Positions 1 through 6,346 of a DNA stretch of 9,180 nt are shown piece after piece. A model generated the notes under the pieces. The model made no database searches and was not told the DNA's origin. It was given only the letters and a program-made list of their open reading frames with translations. A program made the translations under genes and the position numbers. Each line of letters starts with the position of its first letter. Within the stretch, counting starts at the first letter, position 1. Source of the stretch: Chloroflexota bacterium (GTDB lineage Bacteria > Chloroflexota > Anaerolineae > Aggregatilineales > Phototrophicaceae); assembly GCA_003242205.1 (NCBI GenBank), contig QGUR01000177.1:1-9180 (forward strand), in the 5' to 3' direction.

Positions 1-427
1 CCTTTTCGCGGTGCTTCCTACTCAGACCCGAGTTGCCCCCGGTCAAAGGCCTCCCGCCCCACCTCCGCCACAGGGGTCGCCCCTCCTTCAACTGCACGTC
101 GGCGGCGCGCGACAACAGATCGTCAGTATGGCTGTAGGCAATCGCCGACAGCGACTTGATGCTGCACGGCGCGACGATCATACCGATGGTTTCAAACGAG
201 CCGCTGGCAATAGCAGCGCCGACATTGCCCGGAGAATAGACAACATCCGCCAGTGCCTCGACCTGACGCACCGTATAGTCCGTTTCTTCGAGGATGGTGG
301 CGCGGCCAACACCGGTCATGACCAGATGCGTTTCGATCTCCGGGTCGCGCGCCAGCGCTTCCAGCAGGCGAATGCCGTAGATCACACCCGACGCGCCGGA
401 AATGCCAACGATCAGTCGTTTTGCCAT
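1..427 (-). CDS. ubiX: UbiX-family flavin prenyltransferase, partial (C-terminus off the left edge, probable frameshift)
   Basis: The enzyme joins a dimethylallyl group to FMN to make prenylated FMN, the cofactor of UbiD decarboxylases, so it partners the ubiD gene in this operon. The N-terminus shows the flavin-binding GISGASG loop (residues 8-14). It also has the conserved APCSIKSLSAIA stretch (86-97) and DDLLSRAADVQLKE (102-115), all typical of UbiX/Pad1. Family members are about 190-200 residues; here about 119 residues read cleanly. After KEGRPL the frame becomes nonsense. Shifting by one base near position 70 gives GREAFDRGQL, which matches the usual REAPFDRGQL segment, but that frame then meets a stop at 18-20. 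This looks like sequence error at a contig end rather than a true pseudogene. The ATG at 425-427 is the family start and lies 39 bases after the ubiE stop. In a futalosine-type pathway this would be MqnM. Confidence 0.9.
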   Translation of the reverse strand, partial: MAKRLIVGISGASGVIYGIRLLEALARDPEIETHLVMTGVGRATILEETDYTVRQVEALADVVYSPGNVGAAIASGSFETIGMIVAPCSIKSLSAIAYSHTDDLLSRAADVQLKEGRPLWRRWGGRPLTGGNSGLSRKHREK

Positions 428-466
428 AAAAATCGCGTCATTTCTGTTCGGTTCGCCGTGAACGCT

Positions 467-1177
467 TTAGGCGTGTGGCTTATAACCCCAGTGTACGGCC
501 ATCGTGCCGAACATGAACGTCCGGTAGCGCACGTCGCGAAAACCCGCCGCCTCCATCAACCGCACCAGTTCTTCCGGCGTCTTGAAGGCCTGTGTCGACT
601 CGGGCAGATACTGGTAGGCTTCGGGATGGCTGCTGATGACGCGGCCCAGAAACGGGATGACATAGCGCAGATAGAACTGAATGAACGGTCGCAGCAGGTT
701 GCGTTTGGGCGGCGAGCTATCGAGCACGACGACGCGCCCGCCCGGCTTCAGCACGCGCATCTGCTCGGCAAACGCGCGCGGAATGTCGATCACGTTGCGA
801 ATGAGGTATCCCTGTGTCACCGCGTCGAAAGTGGCGTCGGGAAACGGCAGTTGCAGCGCGTCCGCGCCCAGCCAGCGAACGGCATCGCCAAGTGGTTCGC
901 GCCGCCCCACCAGCATCATCGGCAGCGAAAAATCCGCCCCGACAACCCACAACTGCCCGACCTGCCTGAGCGCCTCAAAGGCCACATCGCCGGTTCCGGT
1001 TGCCAGATCAAGCAGGCGGTCGCCCGGTTTGAGCGCCGCTTTTTCGACTACAAAGCGCCGCCATTTCATATCCTGCCCCAGCGTCATGAGGCGGTTCATC
1101 AGGTTATAGCGCTCGGCGACACGCCCGAACATATCGCGCACGTATGCGGCGCGCTCCTGGCCTTGCAAATGCGTCAT
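467..1177 (-). CDS. ubiE: UbiE/MenG-type quinone C-methyltransferase (demethylmenaquinone methyltransferase)
   Basis: This SAM-dependent enzyme methylates the ring of demethylmenaquinone (or the ubiquinone precursor) as a last step of quinone synthesis. The 236 residues fit the family length. Visible motifs are MFGRVAERYNLMN (16-28, UbiE signature), the SAM-binding LDLATGTGD (56-64), the acidic strand-end region GADFS (80-84), RNVID (127-131), LKPGGRVVVLD (143-153) and the C-terminal YLPES (190-194). The usual FGLRN signature appears as YLIRN, a mild variant. Its ATG overlaps the upstream ubiA stop in an ATGA, so the two are probably translationally coupled. With no ubiquinone-specific genes in view and an MqnP-like prenyltransferase beside it, I infer menaquinone as the product. 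Confidence 0.92.
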   Translation of the reverse strand: MTHLQGQERAAYVRDMFGRVAERYNLMNRLMTLGQDMKWRRFVVEKAALKPGDRLLDLATGTGDVAFEALRQVGQLWVVGADFSLPMMLVGRREPLGDAVRWLGADALQLPFPDATFDAVTQGYLIRNVIDIPRAFAEQMRVLKPGGRVVVLDSSPPKRNLLRPFIQFYLRYVIPFLGRVISSHPEAYQYLPESTQAFKTPEELVRLMEAAGFRDVRYRTFMFGTMAVHWGYKPHA

Positions 1178-2079
1178 CGAATGAAAATCCCCAGTAGCAC
1201 GCCGGCAAACAACACCACGGCGACATAGGCGTTGAGGTTGAAGAAAGCGAGGTTGAGTTTCGACAGATCGTGCGGTTTGACCAGACTGTTTTCATAGGCC
1301 AGCAACCCGGCGACGACGATCACCGATAGCCAGTACGGCCAGCCCAGCCCGGTCACGCCGCCGAGCACGACGAGCGTCAACACGGTCAATACGTGGCAAA
1401 CCCGCGCCAGCCAGAGGGCATTGGCAATGCCGAAATCCGCCGGCCACGAGTGCAGGCGCTCGCGGTGGTCGTGCTCAACGTCCTGACAGGCGTAAATCAG
1501 GTCGAAGCCGCCGATCCAGAACGTCACCGCCAGCATCAGCAGCCAGGCCGGCAGATCATCCCCCGTGAACAGGCTGCCCCGGACGGCGACCCAGCCGCCC
1601 ATCGGCGCTAACCCGTCGGTGAAGCCGAGCACGAAGTGACAGAGCGGCGTAAAGCGCTTGGTGTACGAATAGCCGATCAGAAAGACCAGCGCGCCGGGGG
1701 CCAGCATGAGCGCCAGCGGGTTCAGCAGCGCAGCGGCAACCACCAGCAGAACCGCCGAAATAGCGGCGAATAGCACGATTGTGCGCGGGCTGATCGCCCC
1801 GGTCACCGAAGGGCGGTTAGCCGTGCGCGGGTTCGTGGCGTCGAAACGACGGTCGGCCAGACGATTGACGGCGAACGCCAGCGTGCGCGCCGACGCCATC
1901 GCCACCGTCACCCAGAAGAACTGGTGAAAGGTCGGCAGCCCGTTCGCCGCCAGAATGACGCCCACATAGGCAAACGGCAGCGCGAAAATCGTGTGCTCGA
2001 AACGCACCAGATCGAGGAACAGGCGTATTCTCGCAACCGGCGAGGTGTCAGGTAACGGTGTCTGTGTCGCGCGGGCCAT
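1174..2079 (-). CDS. ubiA: UbiA-family membrane prenyltransferase (MqnP-like, menaquinone synthesis)
   Basis: This integral membrane enzyme attaches a polyprenyl chain to an aromatic acid. The 301-residue protein has multiple hydrophobic segments. It carries both UbiA aspartate motifs: N72-x3-D76-x3-D80, followed by NPRT (83-86), and DLIYACQDVEHD (193-204) with D193, D200 and D204. These bind Mg2+-diphosphate. The LVRFEHTIFALPFAY start (24-38) and the QDVEHDHRERLHSWPADFGI-type loop after motif 2 are characteristic of the subgroup often annotated as 4-hydroxybenzoate polyprenyltransferase, and include MqnP of the futalosine route (substrate 1,4-dihydroxy-6-naphthoate). The substrate is inferred, not shown. 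The start ATG at 2077-2079 has a strong AAGGAG ribosome site (2090-2095) 10 bases upstream. It follows the ubiD stop by 23 bases and overlaps ubiE by 4. Confidence 0.93.
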   Translation of the reverse strand: MARATQTPLPDTSPVARIRLFLDLVRFEHTIFALPFAYVGVILAANGLPTFHQFFWVTVAMASARTLAFAVNRLADRRFDATNPRTANRPSVTGAISPRTIVLFAAISAVLLVVAAALLNPLALMLAPGALVFLIGYSYTKRFTPLCHFVLGFTDGLAPMGGWVAVRGSLFTGDDLPAWLLMLAVTFWIGGFDLIYACQDVEHDHRERLHSWPADFGIANALWLARVCHVLTVLTLVVLGGVTGLGWPYWLSVIVVAGLLAYENSLVKPHDLSKLNLAFFNLNAYVAVVLFAGVLLGIFIR

Positions 2080-2102
2080 CGCAGTCCGTCTCCTTCAGCG
2101 CC

Positions 2103-3923
2103 CTACAGGTTGCCAAGGCCATATTCGGACCAACGCGCCGTCACCCGTTCGACCACTTCGGGCGACATGGCCAGTTCTTCGGGCCAGCCGCGCGGGTGTC
2201 CGTCTTCCGGTCCTTTGGTCGTGGCGTCAATCGCAATCCGGGTTCGCGGAACATCAGGGCGCATGTCATAGGGATCAAACATCCCCCGCTGCAAAATCAC
2301 GTCTCGCCGCCAGTCGACATTGCCGAGCACCCGCCACGCCACATCGGAAAGGTTGCTGAAATCCACACCGGCGTCGAGGAGAAGCACGTCCTTGTCCGGC
2401 GCGATATCCCAGACGATGCGGACCGCTTCTTCCGGCGTGCAGCGCGCCTTGTTCAGGCCGACGATGACCACGGCATCGCGCCAGCAGCGCCAGTTCGAAA
2501 ACGCGGCGCTCATGACGACCTCGTTCACCGGCACGGGATCGGGAAAAGGCGCGCGCTCCGGCTTGCGCGTCGCGTCCACACCGATCTTGCCGCCGAAAGA
2601 GTCGAGAATCGCCGAGTGATCGAGCTGATCGACCGGGCCATCGACGATCGTCACATCGCGCCGCCAGTCGACCGTTTCGAGAATACGCTGCGCCACGGCT
2701 TCGACATTTTGAACGTCAACGTCTTCATCGACGACGACGATGGCTTTCGCCAGCATCATCAAGCCCAGCCCCCATAGCCCGTACATGATTTTCTGGGCAT
2801 GGCCGGGGAAACGCTTTCTGATGCTCACCAGCACCAGATTGTGAAAGACGCCTTCCGGCGGCATATTGACGTCACGGATTTCGCCCATAAACAGCTTCAT
2901 GAGCGGCAAAAACAGGCGCTCGGTCGCCTTCCCCATCCAGACATCTTCCATCGGCGGCTTGCCGACAATCGTCGTGGGATAGATGGCGTTGCGCCGGTGA
3001 GTAATCGCCGTGACGTGCATGACCGGAAACAGGTCCCGCGGCGTGTAAAAGCCGGTGTGGTCGCCGAACGGCCCTTCCAGACGGTGCTCGTTCGGGTCAA
3101 ACCAGCCCTCGATGACGAACTCGGCGTGGGCCGGCACTTCGAGGTCCTGCGAGACGCACTTCACAAACTCGACCGGCCTGCCGCGCAGCCAGCCCGCCAG
3201 CAGATACTCGTCGATGTTCGGCGGCAGCGGCGCGGACGCCGCCCAGATGGACGCAGGATCGCCACCCAGCACAACGGCGACCGGGATTTTCGTGCGCCCC
3301 GCCTCAACGCCCGACTGCTGGTGCTCGCGCCCGCCCTTGTGTCGCTGCCAGTGCAGCCCAAGCGTTTGCCCATCGTAGACCTGAATGCGATACATGCCCA
3401 CATTGCGAATACCGGTCGCCGGGTCACGCGTGATGACCTGCGTGAGCGTGAGGTAGCGCCCGCCGTCATGCGGCCAGCATTTCAGGACCGGCATCAGGTG
3501 AACGTCGGGGTTTTCGGTGATGACGACTTCCTGTACCGGCGCGGACCGAATCATCTTTGGGCCAAGCCCGATGCTGCGAAGCGCGCCGAACACATCGCCG
3601 GCCCGGCTCAGCATCGGCCCCAGGCCGCGCGGCAGCCGGAGGTCGATCAGCCGGCTCAGGCGGACATTCAGCTCATCCAGATCGCCGACTTCAAAGGCCA
3701 TCGCCGCCCGGCGCGGATTGCCGAACAGATTGATGACGAGCGGAAATTCGCTGCCTTCGACACGCTCAAACAGCAGCGCCTTGTTCCGGTGGTGTGGTTG
3801 CTTGGAAATGCGATCCGTGATTTCGGTGATTTCCAGTTCGGCGCTGACAGGCGTCGAAACGCGCACCAGTTCCCCGGCAGCCTCAAGCCGTTCGATGAAT
3901 TCCCGTAGATTTCGATAGGCCAT
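2103..3923 (-). CDS. ubiD: UbiD-family prenylated-FMN-dependent decarboxylase (MqnL-like, menaquinone synthesis)
   Basis: This soluble enzyme removes the ring carboxylate from the prenylated quinone precursor, using prFMN made by the UbiX encoded at the end of the operon. The 606 residues start MAYRNLREFIERLEAAGEL, the normal UbiD N-terminus. The reading frame stays open upstream, but that extension runs antisense to the dehydrogenase gene and is not real. Core motifs are NVGMYR (174-179, cofactor/metal Asn and catalytic Arg), H191/H195-K-G-G (cofactor region), VIEG with E272 and EGPFGDHTG with E283 (catalytic acidic residues), then GKPPMED (321-327). The protein is about 110 residues longer than E. 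coli UbiD. Part of the excess is a second copy of a VDWRRDV...DAT unit (residues about 393-452 and 511-568). It is the first gene of the operon, with a GAGGA-type site about 10 bases before ATG 3921-3923. Exact substrate is inferred from context. Confidence 0.93.
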   Translation of the reverse strand: MAYRNLREFIERLEAAGELVRVSTPVSAELEITEITDRISKQPHHRNKALLFERVEGSEFPLVINLFGNPRRAAMAFEVGDLDELNVRLSRLIDLRLPRGLGPMLSRAGDVFGALRSIGLGPKMIRSAPVQEVVITENPDVHLMPVLKCWPHDGGRYLTLTQVITRDPATGIRNVGMYRIQVYDGQTLGLHWQRHKGGREHQQSGVEAGRTKIPVAVVLGGDPASIWAASAPLPPNIDEYLLAGWLRGRPVEFVKCVSQDLEVPAHAEFVIEGWFDPNEHRLEGPFGDHTGFYTPRDLFPVMHVTAITHRRNAIYPTTIVGKPPMEDVWMGKATERLFLPLMKLFMGEIRDVNMPPEGVFHNLVLVSIRKRFPGHAQKIMYGLWGLGLMMLAKAIVVVDEDVDVQNVEAVAQRILETVDWRRDVTIVDGPVDQLDHSAILDSFGGKIGVDATRKPERAPFPDPVPVNEVVMSAAFSNWRCWRDAVVIVGLNKARCTPEEAVRIVWDIAPDKDVLLLDAGVDFSNLSDVAWRVLGNVDWRRDVILQRGMFDPYDMRPDVPRTRIAIDATTKGPEDGHPRGWPEELAMSPEVVERVTARWSEYGLGNL

Positions 3924-3966
3924 TCGCGTGGCATCCTCGTGGGCGACAGGCATGCGAGCAGGCGCG

Positions 3967-3996
3967 ATTATAGCACAGCCACCTTCACGACGTTCA
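3967..3996 (-). promoter_or_regulatory. Extended -10 promoter of the ubiD-ubiA-ubiE-ubiX operon
   Basis: On the minus strand a perfect TATAAT (3967-3972) is preceded by TGC, giving an extended -10. The best -35 candidate, TGAACG (3991-3996, 18-base spacer), matches only 3 of 6 consensus bases. Transcription would start near 3960, leaving a leader of about 37 bases before ubiD. The weak -35 next to a strong palindrome suggests activator dependence. This is inferred from sequence alone. Confidence 0.6.
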
Positions 3997-4018
3997 GATT
4001 GTGTTGAACGACACAATC
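3997..4018. promoter_or_regulatory. Perfect palindromic operator with Crp/Fnr-type spacing
   Basis: GATTGTGT and ACACAATC are perfect 8-base arms separated by 6 bases. The core reads TGTGT-N6-ACACA, the same geometry as Crp/Fnr-family sites (TGTGA-N6-TCACA). It sits in the divergent region directly upstream of the -35 of the quinone operon promoter, centred about 47 bases before the predicted start. It could also influence the plus-strand dehydrogenase gene. Other dimeric regulators (TetR or GntR type) are possible. Confidence 0.6.
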
Positions 4019-4058
4019 GGCCTGTTTCGACGCAACATATCGCCGCCACACTCCGGGT

Positions 4059-4064
4059 TATACT
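4059..4064 (+). promoter_or_regulatory. Candidate -10 box for the SDR gene
   Basis: TATACT lies 78 bases before the dehydrogenase start, but no convincing -35 hexamer is found 16-18 bases upstream. It is a weak candidate, listed because it is the best -10-like element on the plus strand in this divergent region. Confidence 0.25.
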
Positions 4065-4142
4065 TGGGCAGGATTTTCGCTCCGGGCATGGGACGAGCCC
4101 GGAACCGGGACGTTTGACGTTTTCCGAAAGGTCAGAACAGGC

Positions 4143-4895
4143 ATGTATTCCGTGAATCTTTCCGGTCGTGTCGCACTCGTCACGGGCGCAGGCAGGGGTA
4201 TTGGCCGCGCGCTGGCGCATGGCCTCGCCGAATGCGGTGCTATCGTCGCGGTCAACGATATCGACGCCGAAAGCGCCCTCATGACGACGGCGCTGGGCCG
4301 CGGCGAACTGAAACCCTATCCCGCCGATGTCGCCGATCCGGCGGCCGTCCAACGCATGATCGACGAAATCATGACCGACTACAACCGGCTGGACATTCTG
4401 ATCAACAACGCGGGCATCGAGCCTACTGCCAGCGTACTGGAAATGACGATTAACGAGTGGCAGCGCACGCTCGACGTCAACCTGAGCGCAGCGTTCTATA
4501 CCAGTCAGGCGGCAGGTCGGGTGATGCGCGAAGCGGGCCATGGCGTGATCATCAACATCGCGTCGATTGCCGGGCACAACATCCCGCTCAAGGATCGTTC
4601 GGCGTATGTCGCCAGCAAAGCGGGGCTGGTCGGCTTCACGCGCGAGTGCGCCCGCGAATTCGCCGCCTACAATATCCGCGTCAATGCCATCTGCCCCGGC
4701 GTGATCGAAACGGAAATGACGGCCAAACGGCGGGCCGACGAGGCGCAGATGGCCAAATGGCTGGCCGATATTCCTCAGGGCCGCCTCGGCGTGCCGGAGG
4801 ACGTGCTTGGGCTGGCGCTGTTCCTGTGTTCGGACGGCGCGCGCTATATTACCGGACAGGCCATCAACGTCGACGGTGGGAAAGTCATGTTGTGA
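4143..4895 (+). CDS. Short-chain dehydrogenase/reductase, FabG-like classical SDR
   Basis: This is an NAD(P)-dependent oxidoreductase of the classical SDR family with 250 residues, the family norm. It has the cofactor-binding TGAGRGIG (14-21), NNAG (88-91) and the catalytic set N113, S141, Y155 and K159 (YVASK). PG (185-186) and the C-terminal GQAINVDGG (238-246) are also present. D39 at the end of the second beta strand (VAVNDID) favours NAD(H) over NADP(H). The substrate cannot be read from sequence. FabG (3-oxoacyl reductase) is the closest generic label, but isolated SDRs like this act on many alcohols, sugars or acyl substrates. A GAAAGG ribosome site (4126-4131) lies 11 bases before the ATG. 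It is divergent from the quinone operon, so shared control is possible but a shared function is not shown. Confidence 0.9.
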   Translation: MYSVNLSGRVALVTGAGRGIGRALAHGLAECGAIVAVNDIDAESALMTTALGRGELKPYPADVADPAAVQRMIDEIMTDYNRLDILINNAGIEPTASVLEMTINEWQRTLDVNLSAAFYTSQAAGRVMREAGHGVIINIASIAGHNIPLKDRSAYVASKAGLVGFTRECAREFAAYNIRVNAICPGVIETEMTAKRRADEAQMAKWLADIPQGRLGVPEDVLGLALFLCSDGARYITGQAINVDGGKVML

Positions 4896-4926
4896 TGCCT
4901 CCGGGTAAGGAAAACAGCGTGTGTCT

Positions 4927-4950
4927 ACGGCGGCCTCAAAAGGCCGCCGT
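4927..4950 (+). terminator. GC-rich hairpin after the SDR gene (probable terminator)
   Basis: A perfect 10-bp stem (ACGGCGGCCT / AGGCCGCCGT) with a CAAA loop starts 31 bases after the SDR stop. No T-run follows on either strand, so it is not a textbook intrinsic terminator. Position and stability still favour a role in transcription end or mRNA 3' protection. Confidence 0.6.
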
Positions 4951-5020
4951 GTCGTGCCAGCCGAGTTAGTTCAAATAAGGCATCCTTGCGTGTGCGACGA
5001 CCAACGACGCCAAGCCTTTT

Positions 5021-5068
5021 GCTAACGGGATGGTGTCGGAACCCTATACTTTTGGGCCATTCGTTAGC
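5021..5068. repeat. Inverted repeat in the promoter region of the secreted-protein gene
   Basis: GCTAACG (5021-5027) and CGTTAGC (5062-5068) are perfect 7-base arms. With one bulged base they extend inward through ATGG / CCAT. The enclosed loop contains a TATACT box (5045-5050). This could be a regulator-binding arrangement with sites about 41 bases apart or a stem in DNA or RNA. Function is unknown. Confidence 0.45.
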
Positions 5069-5088
5069 GCACGCTATATCCCTATACT
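5060..5088 (+). promoter_or_regulatory. Candidate promoter for the secreted-protein gene
   Basis: TATACT (5083-5088) would place the transcription start near 5095, about 27 bases before the ATG. The 17-base-spaced -35 is a poor TTCGTT (5060-5065). The box lies within an exact CTATA-C-TATAG palindrome (5082-5092). The nine-base string CCCTATACT occurs twice here, at 5042-5050 and 5080-5088. The hexamer match is good; the promoter call is moderate. Confidence 0.45.
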
Positions 5089-5121
5089 ATAGAAGCGGCT
5101 TTTTTCTGAGGAGATTGTTAC

Positions 5122-6252
5122 ATGAAGATTGTCTTGACGCTCATCGTGGTCGCCATGTCCTTTGGCCTCATCAGCACGCCAGCTCTGGCGCAAGAGAACG
5201 CGGTGACGGCCGTCATTACCGACCCGAATCCGGCGCGACGCTTCACCATCACCGATCAGCCGGTTGTGGTCAGCGGTACGGTGGAATTCGATCCCGAACT
5301 GATGCAGTACTGGAAGGTCGAGATCAAAGGCAACAACCGGCGCTCGTACATCGGCGAAGACCCGTTGGCGCGCACGTGGGCCTACAACTGGGTCACGCTT
5401 GACAGTACGCGCACCGATAGCGTTAACAACGGGCCGCTCGCGGTGATCCCGGCCTGGCCTACCCTGTCGGAAGGCAACTGGCAGCTTCGTCTGGTCGTCG
5501 TCGGTCATAACGACGAATTCCTGAGCGAACAGGTTGCGGAGTTCCGCGTTCGCATCCCCGAAACCGATCCGGTTTATGTCAATATCACCCACCCGGCGGC
5601 CACCGGCGTTTTGAGCGACAACTCGGTGCGCGGGACCCTGATCCTCAACCAGTTCGTCAGCGCCTACCGCGTCGATCTGCTTGGCGGGCCTTACCTGCGC
5701 TGGACAACCGTCGCCGGTCCGTTCAGGAACAACACCGGCAACCCGACTCAAATCCATGACGACGTTATCGCCTCTATCTCCACGCTGGAGTCCTTGCCGC
5801 CGGGGCAGTACGAACTGCGACTGGTTGTCCTTGGGCTGGACGGCCAGCACATTCAGGAGCCGACGCAACTGCGCTTCAACCTCGGTTCGGGCGGCGCATC
5901 GAACCTGCCTGCGATTTCGATCACCCGCCCGCGCGTGCGTAGCGGCGGCATCGACATCGAAGGCAGCACGCCCCTGATCGGCTCCGTCACGCTGCCGGAA
6001 GGCGCGGCCTATTATAAGGTCGAGATCAAGGACAATTTCGATCCGGAAGACAACGAAGACAACCAGCCGGTCCAGTTTCCTGAATGGACGACGATCAACA
6101 CGACCCATTCGGAAAGCGTCAGCAACGGCGTGATCGAAACCATCCCCGCGCTCGTGCCGGGTGAATACCTGTTGCGAATCGTCATCGTCGCGCCGGATGG
6201 CGAGTTCGTCGGCGATCCCTACGAAATTGAACTCACCGTCGAAGCGGATTAG
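5122..6252 (+). CDS. Secreted protein of unknown function with three beta-rich (Ig-like) repeats
   Basis: I do not recognise a named family. Residues 1-23 form a Sec signal peptide (MKI, hydrophobic core, cleavage after ALA before Q24). There is no cysteine anywhere, so it is not a lipoprotein, and no C-terminal anchor or sorting motif is seen. The mature part holds three repeats, about 31-145, 152-254 and 264-374. Each starts with a beta strand before a proline (DP, HP, RP) and has a Y-x-V-[ED]-[IL] strand (64-68, 182-186, 298-302). Each then has an aromatic W (90, 194, 322) and ends in G-x-[YW]-x-LR-[LI]-V-[VI] followed by a D/N-rich turn. Repeats 1 and 3 also share S-V-x-NG and IPA; repeat 2 lacks these. 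Such units resemble the beta-sandwich modules of Chloroflexota cell-surface proteins, so adhesion or wall association is a guess. Expression is supported by a strong GAGGAG (5108-5113), 8 bases before the ATG. The gene is monocistronic and convergent with prmA. Confidence 0.8.
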   Translation: MKIVLTLIVVAMSFGLISTPALAQENAVTAVITDPNPARRFTITDQPVVVSGTVEFDPELMQYWKVEIKGNNRRSYIGEDPLARTWAYNWVTLDSTRTDSVNNGPLAVIPAWPTLSEGNWQLRLVVVGHNDEFLSEQVAEFRVRIPETDPVYVNITHPAATGVLSDNSVRGTLILNQFVSAYRVDLLGGPYLRWTTVAGPFRNNTGNPTQIHDDVIASISTLESLPPGQYELRLVVLGLDGQHIQEPTQLRFNLGSGGASNLPAISITRPRVRSGGIDIEGSTPLIGSVTLPEGAAYYKVEIKDNFDPEDNEDNQPVQFPEWTTINTTHSESVSNGVIETIPALVPGEYLLRIVIVAPDGEFVGDPYEIELTVEAD

Positions 6253-6289
6253 CCGGACAACTGCCGCTAGTATCTGGCGCGCAAATAAA

Positions 6290-6320
6290 AACGCCCCCGG
6301 TTTCAGTAACCGGGGGCGTT
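6290..6320 (-). terminator. Intrinsic terminator of the dnaK-dnaJ-prmA operon, shared with the convergent gene
   Basis: A perfect 13-bp stem (AACGCCCCCGGTT / AACCGGGGGCGTT) has a 5-base loop. On the minus strand it is followed by TTTATTTG, a usable U-tract, and begins 26 bases after the prmA stop. On the plus strand it lies 37 bases after the secreted-protein stop with only a pyrimidine-rich tail, so it probably works best for prmA but may end both transcripts. Confidence 0.9.
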
Positions 6321-6346
6321 CCTGTCTCTCAACCCGCAACCAAACG

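Noticed and set aside
11..1228. 405-codon plus-strand open frame
   Set aside because: It is a shadow of ubiX and ubiE on the opposite strand, which carry clear family motifs.
3924..4577. 218-residue N-terminal extension of the ubiD reading frame
   Set aside because: UbiD proteins begin at MAYRNLREF-like sequence. The extension runs through the divergent promoter region and antisense to the well-supported SDR gene.
4896..5121. tRNA or small RNA gene in the spacer (GTTCAAAT resembles a T-loop)
   Set aside because: No acceptor stem or anticodon arm can be drawn around it. Only the hairpin and promoter-like elements are supported.
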